Part shown: positions 1-6,171 of the stretch, one piece after another | Position numbering within the stretch: the stretch's first letter is position 1 | Layout: the number at the start of each line of letters is the position of its first letter | From: JAGOUB01 sp964640945 | GTDB taxonomy: Bacteria > Patescibacteriota > Gracilibacteria > Peribacterales > Peribacteraceae | Assembly (NCBI GenBank): GCA_964640945.1 | Contig: CAZXIV010000029.1 | Coordinates: 1-9,851, forward strand | Length of the DNA stretch: 9,851 nt | Direction: 5' to 3' | Program-made: the position numbers and the translations under genes | The notes under the pieces: model-generated | Told to the model about the DNA's origin: nothing | What the model saw: only the letters and a program-made list of their open reading frames with translations | The model's database searches: none

Positions 1-885
1 GGAGAGGGAAGAAAAATCTCCGTGCTCGCGCCGTATGACATCCGGGGTGGGGCTCTGGCGGGCACCAACGCTGAGAACGGCCAACTGAGTCTGAGCGTAC
101 GTCGCCTCCAGGAGCGCCTGGCTGAGCTGGGTTACTTCGACCACGACGCCACCGGCAAGTTTGGTCTGGTGACGGCCGAGGCCCTTGCCGCCTTCAATCG
201 CGAGGCTGGGCTGACGGAGCCCTCCGATCGCCTGACCCTGCGTACGGCCGCCACCCTCGATTCGCTCGCTCGACGCCGCGACCAAACTCCCAGCTTTGCC
301 ACTATTGACCGCGATTCGTCCGCGGCCGATATCCTTGCTGCCAAGCGGACATTGCGCTTTATCGGGCTCTATCGCGGCCGCACCACGGGCGACTACGACG
401 ACGCCCTCATGTCCGCCATCGTCGCCTTCCAGCAGCAGGCCGGCCTCGTTGCCGACGCCTCGTCGCCGGGTGCCGGGCGTATTGGCCCCAAGACCTTGCC
501 GCTCGTGGAGCGCGCCTGGAAATTCGCGCTCGCCCGCCAAGACGCCGAGAAGAGAGTGCTCGTCGAGACGATCCGCCAGCGGCTGGCCGCCCGCGGCGAA
601 CTGCTCACCGCCACGCTCTCCGCAGGGACACAAGGGACGCAGGTTCGTCTCCTGCAAAACCTTCTAGCGGGCTTGGGCCTCCTCCCGAGTGACCGGGTGA
701 CGGGCACCTTTGGCGAGATGACCAAGGCGGCCGTCGCCGTCTTCCAGCAGGGCAAAGGCCTGGTTAAGACGGTCACCGACGCTGCCGCCGGCGAGGTCGG
801 ACCCATCACGCTCGACACCATCCAGAAGCTCCAGCTCAAGGAGGCGATCGCGCGCGTGCGCGGCGGGGGATTGGTGGCGCTCTAA
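1..885 (+). CDS. Protein with three PG_binding_1 repeats (5' end probably outside window)
   Basis: The reading frame is open to the first base, so the gene probably starts upstream. The first start-like codon inside is GTG at 22, with only a poorly spaced purine run before it. Counting GTG as residue 1, three copies of the peptidoglycan-binding domain type 1 fold are visible at about 24-63, 100-143 and 204-248. Each has the family pattern of a V/I-x-x-L-Q-like helix, a short G-x-[YL] turn, a G-x-[FY]-G/D turn and an A-[FV]-A-x-F-[NQ] helix (examples: VRRLQERLAELGYF, AAVAVFQQGKGL). Such domains tether enzymes or surface proteins to the cell wall. No catalytic domain or signal peptide is in the visible part; either could lie upstream. 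An RlpA-like protein gene follows after 53 nt on the same strand, which supports an envelope role. The domain call is firm; overall function and true start are not known. Confidence 0.85.
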   Translation, partial: GEGRKISVLAPYDIRGGALAGTNAENGQLSLSVRRLQERLAELGYFDHDATGKFGLVTAEALAAFNREAGLTEPSDRLTLRTAATLDSLARRRDQTPSFATIDRDSSAADILAAKRTLRFIGLYRGRTTGDYDDALMSAIVAFQQQAGLVADASSPGAGRIGPKTLPLVERAWKFALARQDAEKRVLVETIRQRLAARGELLTATLSAGTQGTQVRLLQNLLAGLGLLPSDRVTGTFGEMTKAAVAVFQQGKGLVKTVTDAAAGEVGPITLDTIQKLQLKEAIARVRGGGLVAL

Positions 886-920
886 AGCGTCGTGGTTTCC
901 GGTTGATCGCACTCGCTCTC

Positions 921-939
921 TCCGTCACTCTGTGACGGA
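921..939 (+). promoter_or_regulatory. Perfect 8-bp hairpin covering the start codon of the RlpA-like gene
   Basis: TCCGTCAC (921-928), a 3-nt loop TCT and GTGACGGA (932-939) form a perfect inverted repeat. The last base of the 3' arm is the A of the ATG at 939. No T-tract follows, so it is not an intrinsic terminator for the upstream gene. In mRNA it would place the ribosome-binding region and start codon in or beside a stem, which could modulate initiation. It may also be chance or a protein-binding dyad. The structure is directly visible; the regulatory role is inferred. Confidence 0.4.
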
Positions 940-2000
940 TGCGACGCTCACTGTGCTTCGTCCTACTCCTGGTTCTCCTCCTGCCGTCCGCGGCCTCCGC
1001 CGCCGAGGCGATCTCGCGCCGTGACGGATTTCTCATGCTGTGGTCGGCCCTCAGCCGCCCCAGCGAACCGTGGAAGAAAGACGCTTTCAGTGACGTGCCC
1101 AAGGGTGACCTCGGCTACGACGAAATCACGTTCGCGCACGGTCGCGGCTTACTCGACGATACCTACCCGGAGGGGAGCAGCGAATTCCGCCCGAATGACG
1201 CCCTCGTCGCCAAGGATGCCTACCTCTGGCTGGCGCGCACGCGCAACGTCGACCTGCCCGAGAACCTGACGCCCGAGACCCTGCCTGATGTGCTCGACCG
1301 CTACGGCATCGACCTACCAAACCCGGATGCTACCCTCTCGTCCGACGAGCTTCTGGCCGACATGCGTGCCTTCGACGCTAATCTGGCGAAAACAGTGATT
1401 CTTTCGAGTAACTACGGCGAAGAACTCCAGGGTGAGACGACGGCCTTCGGCGAGATTTTCGACTGGCACCAACTGACCACCGCCCACCGCACGCTGCCGT
1501 ACAACACCCTCTTGCGTGTCACCAACATTGCCAACGGCATGTCTGTCATCGTACGCGTGAACGACCGCGGCCCCTACGTTGACGGGCGCGGCCTCGACCT
1601 CAGCACAGGCGCGTTCATGGCTATTGCCCCCGCGAGCACCGGCGTCATTAAGGTGACGATCGAGCGACTGGGCGACGTGACGCTCGTGGGACCGTGCACC
1701 AAGGAGCAGCGCTTCGCCCGCCGCGTCGCCCCCGGTGTCACGCTCACGCCGGGTATCCCGCACCGGCTGCGGCTCGGCCAGCAGCTCGAGGTGCAAAGCC
1801 GCCAGTGGTTCGTGGTGCGCGCTGTCACCTATCCCGACGGCACCGTCGAGCGCTTCGAAGACTGGGTGTCGCCGGAGGAATCTTTCACGCTGAAGCCCGC
1901 AATGGTCGGCGAGTATCATTTCGAGCTGGCTACGAAAGACGGCCGCTCCCGCACAATGACGATGGAGGTGGCCGATTGCTCCGAGTCGCCCGGTGCCTAA
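939..2000 (+). CDS. Secreted SLH-like / RlpA-like (double-psi beta-barrel) cell-wall protein
   Basis: The 353-aa protein starts with a classic signal peptide: RR at 2-3, a hydrophobic core at 5-15 and an AxA-type cleavage site near 19-22. Residues about 25-108 resemble an S-layer homology (SLH) segment, with AFSDVP, EITFAHGRGLL and FRPND. Residues about 155-243 are an RlpA-like barrel with TAFGEIFD, TTAHRTLP and VNDRGP. E172, H183 and D209 have the spacing of the residues described as important in Pseudomonas RlpA (E120, H131, D157 as I recall them), so lytic activity on denuded glycans is plausible. Residues about 245-353 are beta-rich and carry C253 and C347, a possible disulfide pair. No lipobox and no C-terminal SPOR domain are seen, unlike many RlpA proteins, so wall targeting may rely on the SLH-like part. 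It likely belongs with the upstream PG-binding gene, 53 nt away. ATG at 939 is chosen because the signal peptide begins exactly there. Confidence 0.88.
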   Translation: MRRSLCFVLLLVLLLPSAASAAEAISRRDGFLMLWSALSRPSEPWKKDAFSDVPKGDLGYDEITFAHGRGLLDDTYPEGSSEFRPNDALVAKDAYLWLARTRNVDLPENLTPETLPDVLDRYGIDLPNPDATLSSDELLADMRAFDANLAKTVILSSNYGEELQGETTAFGEIFDWHQLTTAHRTLPYNTLLRVTNIANGMSVIVRVNDRGPYVDGRGLDLSTGAFMAIAPASTGVIKVTIERLGDVTLVGPCTKEQRFARRVAPGVTLTPGIPHRLRLGQQLEVQSRQWFVVRAVTYPDGTVERFEDWVSPEESFTLKPAMVGEYHFELATKDGRSRTMTMEVADCSESPGA

Positions 2001-2528
2001 TTAGCGCTGGCGGCTCACCTTTTTGCTCTTAAAGGCTTGGCGCGAGACGCGCGGGCGGCTCACTTGTAAGCGCGAGGTTTTGGTTTGAGCTCCCTTCGCC
2101 GCGTGCTGCAAGCGGTAGTCGCGCAGGGGATTGAAGAGCATGAGGACGAGCACGGCCAACAGCGTGACGGCCGTGGCGGTTGCAAAGAGGCCGACACCGA
2201 CCATCATGCCGAGCGCTGCCACGAGCCAAATCGAGGCGGCGGTCGTGAGGCCGGAGACGTGATTGTGCTGGTGGAGCACGGCGCCCGCGCCGAGGAAGCC
2301 GACGCCGGTCACAATCTGCGCAGCAATGCGCCAGTCACCCGCCTCAAAGTAGACCGAAAGTGTGGTGAACATGCAGGAGGCGAGCGCGATCATCATGCAG
2401 GTGCGGAGCCCCGCCACGTGCCCGGAGAAGTCGCGCTCGAAGCCGACGATGCCGCCAAGGAAGAGCGCGATCACGGCTTTCGTCAGCGTGTCGACGTAAT
2501 AGGGATCGAGGAAGGTGTCGATGTTCAT
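2001..2528 (-). CDS. MgtC/SapB family membrane protein
   Basis: The 175-aa protein carries the MgtC N-terminal hallmarks: GGIVGFERDFSGHVAGLRT (residues 25-43), then QIVTGVGFLGAGAVL (71-85) and GLTTAASIWLVAALG (93-107). About four hydrophobic segments are visible, near 17-30, 44-60, 69-86 and 98-132. MgtC proteins sit in the inner membrane and are linked to growth at low Mg2+ and, in pathogens, to modulation of F-type ATPase; SapB/YhiD relatives are widespread and poorly defined. The usual C-terminal ACT-like domain is replaced by a short basic tail (about 136-175) with three V-S-R motifs. The stop codon directly abuts the stop of the convergent RlpA-like gene. ATG at 2528 is chosen because a perfect TATAAT ends 7 nt upstream, which predicts a leaderless mRNA. 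The family is confident; the physiological role here is unknown. Confidence 0.9.
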   Translation of the reverse strand: MNIDTFLDPYYVDTLTKAVIALFLGGIVGFERDFSGHVAGLRTCMMIALASCMFTTLSVYFEAGDWRIAAQIVTGVGFLGAGAVLHQHNHVSGLTTAASIWLVAALGMMVGVGLFATATAVTLLAVLVLMLFNPLRDYRLQHAAKGAQTKTSRLQVSRPRVSRQAFKSKKVSRQR

Positions 2529-2535
2529 TTGTCTT

Positions 2536-2564
2536 ATTATACAATATTTTAAGATATTTTGGAA
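2536..2564 (-). promoter_or_regulatory. Promoter of the mgtC-like gene, predicting a leaderless transcript
   Basis: Reading the - strand, TATAAT occupies 2541 down to 2536 and is followed by 7 nt and then the ATG at 2528. Transcription would start at 2529 or 2528, on or next to the A of the ATG. A weak -35 (TTCCAA, 2564-2559) lies 17 nt upstream. The island is strongly AT-rich within GC-rich surroundings. A possible + strand -10 (TACAAT, 2540-2545) overlaps it, so the element may fire in both directions. Confidence 0.6.
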
Positions 2565-5323
2565 TGTCGAACGGTGCCTTGTCGCCAGCGCACGAAGCAG
2601 GAGTTCTGTCTACCGTCAGATGCTGTTTTTTGCTATACTATAACGATACTTCGCCTCCTGGCCTCTTGGTCACCTTCCTCCGTTTCTTCGCCTGGCCGAT
2701 CTTCTGGGGACTCGTTGCCTTCCTGACCTCCGTCGTTAGTTCGGATTTTTGGCCGTGGCTGTGGACGTGGATCTGGGCTGACCCGTGGCGGTTGCTGTTG
2801 CCGGTGTCGTTTTTTGCCGGCACGAAGTACGTGATGGCGGCCATCCGTTGCAACTATGCCATCTATCATAGCCGCAAGCTCGTGCACATGAAGGTGCTCC
2901 TGCCCCGCAGCGACAGCAAGATCGACCAGGAGAAGCGCACCGAAAAAGACTTTAAGGAGAAGATCGCCATCATGGAGCAGCTCTACCGCGCGCTCTGGGA
3001 GGTGCGCAGCCTCACCTTCTGGCAGACCGTGCACTTCTGGTTCTTCCGCTACGCGACCATCAGCTTCGAGATCTACATGGAGAAGAACGAGCTGTCGTTC
3101 CACGTCCTCGCCAAGCCGAGCCTCGTTTCCATTGTGGAGAAGCAGATCACATCGTTCTATTCCGACGCCGAGGTGATGGTGGTACCCGCGATCAATATCT
3201 GGCCCAAGGGGTACAAGCTCGTGGGCTACCACATGGCCCTCGCCAAGAAGTTCTACTACCCTATCCGCTTCTACGAGCAGATGCAGGACGACCCGCTCAA
3301 CGACATGAGTAACGTCCTCAGCAAGCTCGACGACGGCGAATTGGCCACCATCCAAGTCTCGATCACGCCGAGCTTCAGCAACAAGTGGGGGAAGATCGCG
3401 GAGCGTTTCGCTTCGAATAAGTTTAAGGGCAAGAGCGACCTCTGGATCGAACACATCCCCATCCTCTCGCCGCTCATCCGCTTCTTTACCGGCGCCATCA
3501 CCGTCGCCGGGCAGAGCTTGGCTCCCGGTGCCAGCCGGGGCGACTCGTTCGTGCGCATGATCCAGCCCGAGGAGGAGCTCTACAAGCGCATCGGCGAAAA
3601 GGCTGGTATGAGCCCGTTCCATGCCACTATTCGTGTAATGGCCGCCGCCAAGACGTGGGACCGCGCCATCGACATCACCAATAACCTCCAGGTCGCCTTC
3701 AACGTTTTTAAGGATCTCTACGGCAACTACTTCGTGAACCGCCGCATGTTCGTCGATTTCCTGCCGCTCTCCTGGAACGCCCCGCTCATCCACTGGGTGT
3801 GGCGGCACCGCTTAAACGATTTCTTCCCTTGGACCAAGTCGTGCCTGCTCGTCGAGCGCGAATTGGCGGCACTCTTCCACTTTCCCGACAGCCGTTACAA
3901 CAAGATCCCCGTCATTCAGTGGATCACGTACCGCGTGCTCCCACCGCCGCCCAACGTCCCCAAAGAGGGCATCCTGCTCGGGCTCAACGACTATCGCGCC
4001 CAGAAGACCGAAGTGCGTTTCCTCGATACCGACCGCACCCGCCACCAGTACATCATCGGTAAGTCGGGTACGGGTAAGTCGGCGCTCCTGAACTTCCAGG
4101 TGCGCCAGGACGTGAAGGCCGGCGCCGGTCTCTGCGTGGTGGACCCGCACGGCGACCTTATCGAGGATATCCTCGCGCACGTACCCAAGGAGCGCGCCAA
4201 GGACGTGATCCTGTTCGATCCCGCCGACATCGAGCGCCCGATGGGCCTCAACATGCTCGAGGCCACCACGCCCGAGCAGAAAGACCGCGCCTCGCTCGAC
4301 GCGATGGAAATCTTCATCAAGATGTACGGTAACGAGATCTTCGGACCGCGCATCCAGCACTACTTCCGCAACGGCTGCCTGACCCTCATGGACGACGAAG
4401 AGGAAGGCGCCACGCTCATCGACGTGCCTCGCCTGTTCGTGGATGAGGAGTTTCAGCGTTACAAAGTGAGCAAGTGCAAGAACGTGGTGGTGCGCAGCTT
4501 CTGGGAGCATGAAATCGCCAAGACCGGTGCCCGCGAGAAAGAGGAGATGATCCCGTACTTCTCGGCCAAGTTCGGACCGTTCATCACTAATACCACCATC
4601 CGCAACATCATCGGCCAGCCCAAGAGCGCCTTTGATATCCGCCAGGTGATGGACGAGGGCAAGGTGCTACTGGTGAACCTCTCTAAAGGAAAGATTGGTG
4701 ACGTGAATGCTCAGCTCCTCGGCCTGATCTTCGTCAACAAGGTCAACATGGCCGCCATGAGTCGCGCCGACGTGCCGCAGGCCCAGCGTCGCCGCTTCTA
4801 CCTGTACGTGGACGAGTTCCAGAACTTTATCACCGACGCCTTTGCTTCCATCCTCTCCGAGGCTCGTAAATATGAGCTCGGTTTGATCATGGCCCACCAG
4901 TACATCGGCCAGCTGACCGGGAAAACGGCCAACTACGATCAGGCCAACACGAAGATCCGCGACGCCGTCTTCGGTAACGTCGGCACCATCATGTCGTTTA
5001 AGATCGGCGCCGAGGACGCCGAGTACATGGCCAAGGAATACGCGCCGGTGCTGAGCGAGCAGGACGTGATCGGTATTCCGAATTTCCACTGCTACTGCAA
5101 ACTGAACATCAATAACACCTCGAGCCGTCCGTTTAGCATGAAGACGATCTACGACGAGTCCGACCGCAATGAAAAACTCTCGGCGCTCATCAAGGAATAC
5201 AGTCGCACCAAGTACGGCCGTAAGCAGGAGTTCGTCAACCAGGAGATCGAGGACCGCATCGGCGTCGCTCGTGGTTCCACCGTTCCGGCCGTGCCGCCGG
5301 CTCTGCCGCCGATGCCCATGTAA
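2564..5323 (+). CDS. Membrane-anchored TraG/TrwB (VirD4-like) conjugative ATPase
   Basis: This is a large P-loop ATPase of the type IV coupling protein class; such proteins pump DNA or protein through a membrane channel. Counting ATG 2564 as residue 1, two hydrophobic segments lie near 35-60 and 64-86. Then come about 400 residues without a recognised domain, and the motor: Walker A GKSGTGKS at 499-506, a DPHGD segment from D527, Walker B FYLYVDEFQ with D750-E751, followed by a SEARKYELGLIMAHQ segment typical of the TraG/TrwB family. The tail is proline-rich. At 919 aa it is longer than typical coupling proteins. No relaxase, VirB-type channel gene or pilin gene is in the window. The start is uncertain: an extended -10 (TGCTATACT, 2631-2639) lies inside this frame, so TTG at 2666, just before the first membrane segment, is a good alternative (885 aa). 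The ATPase assignment is firm; substrate and partner channel are unknown. Confidence 0.88.
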   Translation: MSNGALSPAHEAGVLSTVRCCFLLYYNDTSPPGLLVTFLRFFAWPIFWGLVAFLTSVVSSDFWPWLWTWIWADPWRLLLPVSFFAGTKYVMAAIRCNYAIYHSRKLVHMKVLLPRSDSKIDQEKRTEKDFKEKIAIMEQLYRALWEVRSLTFWQTVHFWFFRYATISFEIYMEKNELSFHVLAKPSLVSIVEKQITSFYSDAEVMVVPAINIWPKGYKLVGYHMALAKKFYYPIRFYEQMQDDPLNDMSNVLSKLDDGELATIQVSITPSFSNKWGKIAERFASNKFKGKSDLWIEHIPILSPLIRFFTGAITVAGQSLAPGASRGDSFVRMIQPEEELYKRIGEKAGMSPFHATIRVMAAAKTWDRAIDITNNLQVAFNVFKDLYGNYFVNRRMFVDFLPLSWNAPLIHWVWRHRLNDFFPWTKSCLLVERELAALFHFPDSRYNKIPVIQWITYRVLPPPPNVPKEGILLGLNDYRAQKTEVRFLDTDRTRHQYIIGKSGTGKSALLNFQVRQDVKAGAGLCVVDPHGDLIEDILAHVPKERAKDVILFDPADIERPMGLNMLEATTPEQKDRASLDAMEIFIKMYGNEIFGPRIQHYFRNGCLTLMDDEEEGATLIDVPRLFVDEEFQRYKVSKCKNVVVRSFWEHEIAKTGAREKEEMIPYFSAKFGPFITNTTIRNIIGQPKSAFDIRQVMDEGKVLLVNLSKGKIGDVNAQLLGLIFVNKVNMAAMSRADVPQAQRRRFYLYVDEFQNFITDAFASILSEARKYELGLIMAHQYIGQLTGKTANYDQANTKIRDAVFGNVGTIMSFKIGAEDAEYMAKEYAPVLSEQDVIGIPNFHCYCKLNINNTSSRPFSMKTIYDESDRNEKLSALIKEYSRTKYGRKQEFVNQEIEDRIGVARGSTVPAVPPALPPMPM
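2631..2639 (+). promoter_or_regulatory. Extended -10 promoter for the TraG-like ATPase gene
   Basis: TGCTATACT preceded by a T run forms an extended -10, with transcription expected near 2646. The stretch TTTTGCTATA is identical to that before the LOG-family gene at 9072-9079. I see no convincing -35, which extended -10 promoters can lack. If used, it excludes ATG 2564 and leaves TTG 2666 as the first in-frame start, with a leader of about 20 nt. Confidence 0.5.
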
Positions 5324-5350
5324 AAACACCCTCCCCGGTAAAGGGGAGGG
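5322..5350 (-). terminator. Intrinsic terminator for the - strand 143-aa gene
   Basis: CCCTCCCC (5329-5336), loop GGTAAA and GGGGAGGG (5343-5350) form a perfect 8-bp GC-rich stem. On the - strand the stem is followed by TGTTTTT (complement of 5322-5328), the classic U-tract, so it terminates transcription coming from the gene at 5837-5406. On the + strand the stem is followed by GTGGAGGTAG with no T-tract, so it would stop the ATPase transcript poorly, if at all. The stem starts 6 nt after the ATPase stop codon. Confidence 0.72.
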
Positions 5351-5405
5351 GTGGAGGTAGGGAGAGCTTGTCGTGGTCGCCGGGTGGCGACGGCTGCGAA
5401 TGTGC

Positions 5406-5837
5406 TTATGCTCGGATTATCGGCATGAGGGCGAAGAGGCTCTGGAGCATAGCTTCGGGCGGTTGGGGGTGCTCTTCGAACTCCTGACCATTGTCGGCCA
5501 CGACTTTGTTGTGGCGGATGACGATCTGGCGGGCCCCGCAGATCACGTTGCAGTGCGACGTGAGGATCGTCGGGAATTGGATCTCAATCCGGTTCTGCCC
5601 CTTCACGAAAACGATTTTTGGGAAGCCGTCCTCCACGGATTGGCCGCTGGCCGGGACCGCGAATGTCATCTGCCAACCGGCCGACTCGTGCTCGGCGTAG
5701 CGTTCGCCTTGCTCGTTTAGACAGCCCCGCACGGCGGCGTTCGTCGCCTGTAGGCGGATTTTGTCGAGGATGATCTCCAAGGCGGACTGGTGCCGGAACG
5801 GGGTGCTTTTCTTTCTAGGCGCAGCGGTCGTGGTCAT
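5406..5837 (-). CDS. Hypothetical 143-aa soluble protein, family not recognised
   Basis: I do not recognise this protein. It has no signal peptide or membrane segment. The first 15 residues are basic and low-complexity (TTTAAPRKKS), followed by a helix at about 18-37, an apparently beta-rich core at about 55-110 with alternating hydrophobic residues (FPKIVFVKGQ, NRIEIQFPTIL, RQIVIRHNKVV), an acidic, proline-containing linker at 119-128 and a final hydrophobic helix. Three cysteines (C39, C96, C100) and H95 could bind metal, since H95-C96 and C100 lie close together, but nothing else supports that. The reading frame is credible because it has its own promoter candidate (5993-5966) and an intrinsic terminator beyond its stop, and it fills an otherwise empty stretch. 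A GGAG lies 10 nt before the ATG. It converges on the ATPase gene, so co-regulation with it is not implied. Confidence 0.7.
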   Translation of the reverse strand: MTTTAAPRKKSTPFRHQSALEIILDKIRLQATNAAVRGCLNEQGERYAEHESAGWQMTFAVPASGQSVEDGFPKIVFVKGQNRIEIQFPTILTSHCNVICGARQIVIRHNKVVADNGQEFEEHPQPPEAMLQSLFALMPIIRA

Positions 5838-5965
5838 AGTTGCAGTTCTCCGAAATCACGGATTTGGGTTCAATTCGGAAGAGTGCACGGTGCCTCTCCC
5901 AAGCAAACCCACGGTGATGGGCTGGTGCAGAAGAGGCGAGTGGTGGTACCAACGATCGCGGGCGC

Positions 5966-5993
5966 AGTATATTTGACAGAGGAGTAAAATCAA
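5966..5993 (-). promoter_or_regulatory. Promoter candidate for the 143-aa gene
   Basis: On the - strand TTGATT (5993-5988) and TATACT (5971-5966) are separated by 16 nt, matching a sigma-70-type promoter at 4/6 and 5/6 positions. Transcription would begin near 5959, giving a leader of about 120 nt, unusually long for this window. The two dyads at 5996-6032 lie just upstream of the -35, a position suited to an operator. Confidence 0.45.
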
Positions 5994-6116
5994 GCCTGAG
6001 CTGAGGCTCAGTTCTTGGCCGATGGTGGCCAATAAAAGAATAGTCACACCTCCTCGTCAGAGAGATAAAAATCGGCCCAGATTCGTGGCCGGCGAGCGAT
6101 TGCCCAAATGGGGCGA

Positions 6117-6122
6117 TATAAA
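6117..6122 (+). promoter_or_regulatory. Possible -10 of the ybaB-mltG-M29 operon
   Basis: TATAAA inside a short AT-rich patch lies 49 nt before the ybaB ATG and would start transcription near 6129. No good -35 exists at 16-18 nt (TTGCCC at 6100 is only 11 nt away), and there is no TGn extension. It is listed because no better promoter is visible between 6032 and 6171. Confidence 0.3.
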
Positions 6123-6171
6123 TAGGCAACGAGAGTCGACGGGCGAGGCGGCGGAGTGATAGGCTGCTGCC

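Larger units (their letters stand above)
5838..6171. other. 334-nt intergenic region between divergent units, with two small dyads
   Basis: This gap separates the - strand 143-aa gene from the + strand ybaB operon. It holds a - strand promoter candidate (5993-5966), a weak + strand -10 (6117-6122) and two neighbouring perfect dyads: CTGAGC/GCTCAG (5996-6001 and 6006-6011) and TTGGCC/GGCCAA (6015-6020 and 6027-6032). Neither dyad is followed by a T-tract on either strand. I searched by eye for SRP RNA, tmRNA and tRNA signatures, since SRP RNA often lies near ybaB, and found none. Short frames here overlap on both strands and show no recognisable protein. Confidence 0.55.

Noticed and set aside
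2085..2552. 155-aa + strand frame opposite the MgtC gene
   Set aside because: The MgtC frame has clear family motifs and a promoter; the opposite product is highly charged with no recognisable domain.
2633..3808. Long - strand frame (391 aa) opposite the ATPase gene
   Set aside because: It lies wholly opposite a strongly supported coding region, its product is a low-complexity mix of H, E, D, V and R typical of reverse-strand GC-rich frames, and it has no promoter or family motif.
5865..5882. GGTTCAATTC, resembling a tRNA T-loop
   Set aside because: The flanking bases do not pair into a T-stem and no acceptor, D or anticodon arms can be drawn.
5973..5978. Perfect + strand TTGACA
   Set aside because: The sequence 16-18 nt downstream (around 5995-6001) is GC-rich with no -10 resemblance; TAAAAT at 5985 is far too close.
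6045..6056. AGGAGG on the - strand near a GTG at 6047
   Set aside because: The spacing to GTG is only about 2 nt, and the 64-residue frame that follows shows no coding character.
5815..6129. 104-aa - strand frame in the intergenic gap, overlapping the start of the 143-aa gene
   Set aside because: No domain, poor composition for a protein, overlap with a better gene, and it runs over the promoter candidate at 5993-5966.
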